Of a DNA stretch of 64,000 nt, positions 59,692 through 64,000 are shown one piece after another. The DNA lies in assembly GCA_942492855.1 (NCBI GenBank), contig OW818647.1, positions 1,550,001-1,614,000 on the forward strand, written 5' to 3'. The first letter of the stretch is position 1, and each line of letters begins with the position of its first letter. The notes under the pieces were generated by a model that saw only the letters and a program-made list of their open reading frames with translations, made no database searches and was not told the origin of the DNA. Both the position numbers and the translations under genes were made by a program. The stretch comes from G963677485 sp942492855. GTDB taxonomy: Bacteria; Armatimonadota; HRBIN16.

Positions 59692-62600
59692 TCACTGGGC
59701 GACCAGGACGATAGTCATGGCTTCCCCGCCCAGATAGTCCAACGTCCACTTACCACTCTGCGGATTGCGTTCGAGTTTTCCGGACTGGACCCGCCAGTTC
59801 CCGGCCGGTAGGCCGATGAGCCGCGTGCCGGCGGCGGCGTGGGCCGTGACGACGGCCCGTTTCGCCGCCTTTTCAATGATGACTTCTGTGGCACCGCCTT
59901 CGATGGACAGCTCGCCGGTCTTTGCCGGTGCGGTGCCGAAGGTCGTCAGTATCTCCTGCGCCGGGCTGCTGAAAGAGTACCGCGTGTCGCTCAACATCGT
60001 CGTCTCACCGTTAATGACGATGTTCAGCGTGTCGCCCTTCTGCGTCACGACTGGCGCTGCAGCACCTTTGCGCCGAGGCACGATCAGCGTGGTAAATCCG
60101 CCGCTGCCTCTGGTGTGCAAGAGTTGCTGGCGCTGTTCGTAAGGCTTGCCATTCGCCGCTTGGAATGCGTCGCGACCGCCCAGGGAGCCGCCGCTGTCGT
60201 GACCCCAACTCCCCAGGCAGAACTGACGGTCGTTCGGCGCAACGGAATACAAGTCCCAGTCGATCGCAGGCGTGACGCCGGCCTTGCCGAACGACTGACC
60301 CGTAAAGGAGAACTTGCTCAGTCCGGCCTTCAATGGATGCACCGGGCCTCCGGAAGGCATCTTGGGATAGACACTTTCCCCCGGTGTGACGTCACCGGCG
60401 GGCGTCGCCACCGCGCCGGACGACATCATGCTCCAGTTCTGGATCAGCGGATCGTCGGCCTTCTTCCCGGTAAAACGGTCCGTGATGAGAAAAAGCGGAT
60501 TGTCGTCGTTCGGATGGATCGACAGCACGTGGCGTGTCCAGTTCAGGTCAGCGCCCGAAGTGGCATGCATCGTCACCGAACCGCTGTGCGGGAAAGACGC
60601 GAAGGTGCCCTGCCGTTGCGTCTTTCGTTCCCAAGGGTCGCCTCGCACGCCCAGGTCCGGGAGATCGGCATTCCACGCCATCGGCAGGCTGGCCTCGGGC
60701 ACGATCGTATTGCGGGAATATGGCGTCGGGTTGTGCGGGCTGTACATGGACTCCCAGCCCACGGACAGCGGGGCTCCGAGCGCATACAGGACGACCTGCC
60801 CGCTGCTGCCGTCACCGCGGTGGTCGCTGTAGAAATCCCCCATGATGCAGTGCGCGCTCGTTTCCTTCGGCGTGTTCCAAGCGCTGCGCAGGACGGAGTA
60901 GTAACCGGGGAACGTGGCGTTACCGAGCTTCGGGTCTTCCGCAGGCAACTCCTCGTTCACGCGCAGCACGGAACTGGAGTAAAAGTCGCTGTGGACCTTG
61001 CCATTGTTTTTCCACAGCCACATCAGGCGTTTGGAAAGTACGGGCTGGGAGTCGGCACAGGCCGTGGCCATCTCGCCAAAGAGCACCGGTCGTCCGTTCG
61101 CTTCACCGTCACCGTCCACGATCAACGACCGGAAACCGCCAAAGCGGACCTCTGCCGGTGTCAGCAGGTTCATGTACCATTCGGCGTGCTTCGCCAGTTT
61201 GGGTTCGGCCTTCCAGTCGTCAAGGCCCAGCATCTTTCGCTGCATGACGACGTTGTGCTGCGGCGTGAAGGTTCCGGCGTAATGGGGGCTGGAGTTGTTC
61301 GCGCCCGCGTCGTTGATCATCCAGAAGCCGGGCAGGCACTGTTTGAGCCGATGCGCCATCGCCGGGTGGCGCGCAATGAACCAGGTGTACGTGCTGCGCG
61401 CGCCCACCCACTGGCCCGGCATATTGGACGTGCCCATATTCACACCGGCGGCCAGTTTGCCGTCGGCGTCCATCTGGAAGGGATACTGGTCGTCGTCCCA
61501 CAGCCAGTTGGCGAAGAGCGCAATGCCCGCCTTCATCCGGATCTTCTCTTCCGGCGTAATAAACTCGCTGCCCAGCACCTGATCGTAGCGGGCGGTCTTC
61601 GCCGGCGGGATCAGCCAGGGCTGGTTGTGGTATTTGATGGACATGTAGCCATGGCCATTGGCCCATTCGTCCACCAGGTTCTGCATGTCCTTGTGCAGAC
61701 GCTCGACCATGGCGTGCACCTTGGCGCCGGTAGTGTCACGCCACATATCGAAGATGTCACGACTGCCCGGTTCCACGTCGTACAGGTACCGATAGTAGGC
61801 TTCATCGGTGCGGATGCGCTTGATCATCGCCTCGATAGCCGGTCGCGGCATGTAGAGCGAGCCGAAGGGCGGCGTGGGATCGGGATAGTCGAGTTGCCAG
61901 CGTGAGAGCTTCTGCAGATTGATCCCGCTCCCGTGCAGAACGTACTGGCGGCAGAGCGCCGACGGCGTCTTCAGATCCGCCGGCACCTCCGCCCGCGTGC
62001 CCGCGTGAAGGCCCCAGGCGAAACGGATGGTGTGGAAAGAGGTGTTGTCGTAGTAGAGCGAGTTGTCATCTCCGCGCAGATTCGTAAGTACTGAGATGCC
62101 CGCGTCGGGTCCCGGACGCGTGTAGATCCCCGGCCCCCCGCTGCCAGCGGAGATCAGGCGGCCCGGCGCGCCGGCGAAGATCCCCATCGCGTTGCTGTTA
62201 GCGGCACCGGCAGCGTCGTACATCTGCCAGTACCAGCCGGAGTTCGCCGCCCAGGGATTCCAGAGTGCCAGCCACGGACGCGAGGAACCAACTTCTACTG
62301 CCTTGTCATAGCTGACATCCACCAGCGCATCCATGTTCGGGCGCTCGTGTGAAGGGCTATAGACGGAACCGTCCGCCAGGCGTCCGAGATACGGGGCACT
62401 GGCGTGATGTCCCTGGTAACGCAACAGCGTGGGCTTCACGCCGGCATACAGACTGAAGGAGTACGTCGAGTACAAGTCGGTGTCGGTCTCGATCCGCACT
62501 GACGGCTGATTCTTCTCCAGCGTGAAGGTGGTCGTGTAGTGTGCGGGCCCGGCCGGCCGCAGGCGCAACGCGCCGTACTTCAGTTCAGGACACGTAATGG

Positions 62601-63213
62601 CGTAGTTTACCTCGACCACCACGCGGATGGGTCCCGTCTCCTTCACGCTGACTGTCATGGCGTCGACGCTGGTGATGCCTCCCTCGCCGTTGTTGTTCGC
62701 GAAGACCACCGGCGTGCCGGGCGAGGACCATGTGCCATCCCGGAACCGAACGCCTTGGATGGGGCACTTCGGGGTCTTGGAGAGGGGCGAGTACACTTTC
62801 GGCACGCGCACGCCGGTGATTCCGTTGGTGACCTCAAGGTAATCTTTGTTCGCGTCGCTCACGCCGACTCCGCCCGCAAACGCCTTGGGCGCGCGGCCGG
62901 CCATTAGCTTGAACGTGCGTGTCGTGTTGGCGGGCAGGTCCATCGATAGGGCGATCGAACCATACGTTCCACCAGTCACCTTCTGGAAGGGCACTTCTTC
63001 GCCGGCGTCGTTCAGGAGGTAGCAGTTCTTCGGGTCCACATCCTTGTCGGGCTTGTCGAGGTCGAAAGTTACGACCTGCGTCGAGTGGGCGACACCGAAG
63101 TGCTCCTGGAGTTTGAACTCTTGAACGGGCTCGGCGGCGCGCACATTGCCACCCGCCAGGAACCCCGTCGCCACAATGGCGGTAAGCCACGCCAACAGGG
63201 TTCTCTTTGTCAT
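59692..63213 (-). CDS. Large secreted heparinase II/III-like protein (putative polysaccharide lyase)
   Basis: An 1173-residue exported protein. The signal peptide is LLAWLTAIVATGFLAGGNVRA. Residues about 30-400 are beta-rich. A helical, Trp-rich toroid-like part (about 430-720) contains FANWLWDDDQYPFQMDADG. The region SVLRSAWNTPKETSAHCIMGDFYSDHRGDG matches the heparinase II/III-like beta-sandwich, where a sugar-lyase active site is built with His and Tyr. The C-terminus is a small beta domain (ending YLGGEAMTIVLVAQ). AGGAG precedes the ATG. Third codon positions look more GC-rich than in the housekeeping genes. Function as a lyase is inferred. Confidence 0.75.
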   Translation of the reverse strand: MTKRTLLAWLTAIVATGFLAGGNVRAAEPVQEFKLQEHFGVAHSTQVVTFDLDKPDKDVDPKNCYLLNDAGEEVPFQKVTGGTYGSIALSMDLPANTTRTFKLMAGRAPKAFAGGVGVSDANKDYLEVTNGITGVRVPKVYSPLSKTPKCPIQGVRFRDGTWSSPGTPVVFANNNGEGGITSVDAMTVSVKETGPIRVVVEVNYAITCPELKYGALRLRPAGPAHYTTTFTLEKNQPSVRIETDTDLYSTYSFSLYAGVKPTLLRYQGHHASAPYLGRLADGSVYSPSHERPNMDALVDVSYDKAVEVGSSRPWLALWNPWAANSGWYWQMYDAAGAANSNAMGIFAGAPGRLISAGSGGPGIYTRPGPDAGISVLTNLRGDDNSLYYDNTSFHTIRFAWGLHAGTRAEVPADLKTPSALCRQYVLHGSGINLQKLSRWQLDYPDPTPPFGSLYMPRPAIEAMIKRIRTDEAYYRYLYDVEPGSRDIFDMWRDTTGAKVHAMVERLHKDMQNLVDEWANGHGYMSIKYHNQPWLIPPAKTARYDQVLGSEFITPEEKIRMKAGIALFANWLWDDDQYPFQMDADGKLAAGVNMGTSNMPGQWVGARSTYTWFIARHPAMAHRLKQCLPGFWMINDAGANNSSPHYAGTFTPQHNVVMQRKMLGLDDWKAEPKLAKHAEWYMNLLTPAEVRFGGFRSLIVDGDGEANGRPVLFGEMATACADSQPVLSKRLMWLWKNNGKVHSDFYSSSVLRVNEELPAEDPKLGNATFPGYYSVLRSAWNTPKETSAHCIMGDFYSDHRGDGSSGQVVLYALGAPLSVGWESMYSPHNPTPYSRNTIVPEASLPMAWNADLPDLGVRGDPWERKTQRQGTFASFPHSGSVTMHATSGADLNWTRHVLSIHPNDDNPLFLITDRFTGKKADDPLIQNWSMMSSGAVATPAGDVTPGESVYPKMPSGGPVHPLKAGLSKFSFTGQSFGKAGVTPAIDWDLYSVAPNDRQFCLGSWGHDSGGSLGGRDAFQAANGKPYEQRQQLLHTRGSGGFTTLIVPRRKGAAAPVVTQKGDTLNIVINGETTMLSDTRYSFSSPAQEILTTFGTAPAKTGELSIEGGATEVIIEKAAKRAVVTAHAAAGTRLIGLPAGNWRVQSGKLERNPQSGKWTLDYLGGEAMTIVLVAQ

Positions 63214-63252
63214 CTTGTTCTCCTGTGTTTGTCCTTCATCGGATTTTGGACC

Positions 63253-63571
63253 TCATTTCAGCCCCGGCAGCGGCTGCGCCGTGACCGTATTGGCGCCTGC
63301 GGCCGCGGCCGTGCCGCCGGCCAGGGCGGCGTCCTCGGAGAGCGACCAGTACTGGAAGAAGGGCGTGCGACCGGTGTAACCGCCGAAGTCGTCGCGGATC
63401 ACCAAGTAGTTCATGCCCTCGATAGTCGGGGCCGACGCGTCCAGGTGAAGAGCTTCTCCATGCGCTCGAGCGGCCCCTTGGCGTGGGGGGTGAGCCCGGC
63501 TTCGCCGTTCTCGGGACGGGTCGGCGTCTCCTCCAGGGTCTTCACGTTCACCCGTCCCTCGATCAGCGTTG
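63253..63571 (-). pseudogene. Frameshifted C-terminal fragment of a second lyase-like gene
   Basis: From about 63571 one frame reads LIEGRVNVKTLEETPTRPEN, then GEAGLTPHAKGPLERMEKLF. The frame then changes near 63440 and continues HLDASAPTIEGMNYLVIRDD, then FGGYTGRTPFFQYWSLSED, ending in a stop at 63253. Both halves read as one coherent protein C-terminus. The fragment begins immediately at the right direct repeat (63580), so its 5' part is lost. It is 40 bases upstream of the heparinase-like gene. Confidence 0.65.
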
Positions 63572-63579
63572 ATAGGTAA

Positions 63580-63613
63580 TAGTTCGACCACCGGCTTGGC
63601 TTTCCCTTTAGGG
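63580..63613. repeat. Direct repeat, right copy
   Basis: TAGTTCGACCACCGGC followed by TTGGCTTTCCCTTTAGGG, the partner of 59108-59141. Confidence 0.7.
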
Positions 63614-63648
63614 CTATTCGGCTACGTGTAGCCTCTCACTACCCGACA

Positions 63649-64000
63649 CTATTCGGGTTTTCCGCTAGATACGGTTCTCAGCATCACATTCCCTATAGCC
63701 GGCCTGCCTTGCGAGGTAGACGTGACCAGCACCTTGAGCTTGTTGATGCCGTTCTTCACGGCTTCCGTAACGTCCAGCGTGAACGGCGGCATCCATAGCG
63801 TTTCAAACTCCTTGCCGTTCAATGTCACCTTCGCCATCACCTCCACGTTGCCCAGATCAAGCTCCACTTTCTGGCCATCACCAAAGCCATTCGGCACTGC
63901 AAATGTGATCTCTTTGAACACCGAAAAACCTTCCACATCCTTCTTCATCGTAGTCCATGCTCCGCTGATGGGCAGCGTTTCCGAGTCCCTGTTTATCTGG
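63649..64000 (-). CDS. C-terminal part of a glycoside hydrolase with a GH2-like sugar-binding domain
   Basis: The frame is open to the right edge, so the start lies outside. The visible 117 residues include SGAWTTMKKDVEGFSVFKEI, LDLGNVEVMAKVTLNGKEFE, TLWMPPFTLDVTEAV and KNGINKLKVLVTSTSQGRPAIGN. This is the galactose-binding-like jelly roll found at the C-terminus of GH106 / alpha-L-rhamnosidase-like and related enzymes. The barrel is not in view, so the family is tentative. An ATG at 63948 is internal and should not be taken as the start. Confidence 0.75.
   Translation of the reverse strand, partial: QINRDSETLPISGAWTTMKKDVEGFSVFKEITFAVPNGFGDGQKVELDLGNVEVMAKVTLNGKEFETLWMPPFTLDVTEAVKNGINKLKVLVTSTSQGRPAIGNVMLRTVSSGKPE

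Noticed and set aside
59839..61905. 688-codon frame opposite the heparinase-like gene
   Set aside because: Arg/His/Val-rich antisense shadow; the minus-strand protein has a signal peptide, ribosome binding site and coherent domains.
63649..63948. Complete 99-residue gene starting at 63948
   Set aside because: The frame continues in coherent protein sequence to the window edge, so the ATG is internal.
1..64000. tRNA, rRNA or transposase genes
   Set aside because: Scanning by eye for T-loop patterns, rRNA-conserved stretches and transposase motifs gave no candidate.

Overview
This window is a bacterial chromosome segment with about 40 recognisable protein genes and no rRNA, tRNA, CRISPR array or transposase that I could see. 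Two secreted proteins with PEP-CTERM tails, a MacA-type membrane fusion protein, large cache/PAS hybrid kinases and many secreted carbohydrate-active proteins point to a diderm environmental polysaccharide degrader. Armatimonadota is my best guess, with Planctomycetota, Verrucomicrobiota or Lentisphaerota as alternatives. This is judged from gene content only and is not certain.

Layout. 0-5.7 kb: the end of a hybrid kinase, a secreted polysaccharide deacetylase, class II aldolase, and a greA-lysS operon. 5.7-9.4 kb: nested palindromes, a heptamer array, then a leftward operon of three tandem Cys-rich paralogues followed by a frameshifted radical SAM protein. 9.6-14.6 kb: a ZTP (pfl) riboswitch with a near-consensus promoter in front of a stand-alone AICAR transformylase, a HigB/HigA-IrrE toxin-antitoxin pair with a palindromic operator, a lipoate ligase-like protein, and an acidic Cys-tailed protein coupled to a nitrilase-family amidase. 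14.7-22.3 kb: a PEP-CTERM protein, a secreted protein, a four-gene ABC-2 exporter operon, a small His-rich membrane protein, and three copies of a palindromic repeat family. 22.3-36.6 kb: a second PEP-CTERM protein, guaA-hpt, rho, a DUF151 nuclease-like protein, a galactokinase-family enzyme, parAB with a perfect parS inside parB, a MacA-like/FtsX pair and a secreted esterase-like hydrolase. 36.7-43.9 kb: a 1010-residue hybrid kinase, a sulfatase, and divergent priA. 43.9-64 kb: a carbohydrate region with a WbsX/GH99-like protein, GH95 fucosidase, parallel beta-helix protein, several TIM-barrel glycosidase-like proteins, a large heparinase-like secreted protein, gene fossils, and the end of a further glycosidase.

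How the genes work together. The housekeeping part covers purine synthesis and salvage (AICAR transformylase, guaA, hpt), translation and transcription (lysS, greA, rho) and chromosome segregation (parABS). The right third looks like a loosely organised glycan-degradation region with mostly single-gene transcription units. The sulfatase and GH95 fucosidase suggest sulfated or fucosylated glycans, which is an inference.

The parts most worth a second look are the radical SAM operon with its three Cys-rich paralogues, the palindromic repeat family whose copies carry compensatory base changes, and a 4.5 kb block at 59.1-63.6 kb bounded by 34-bp direct repeats and containing truncated genes.
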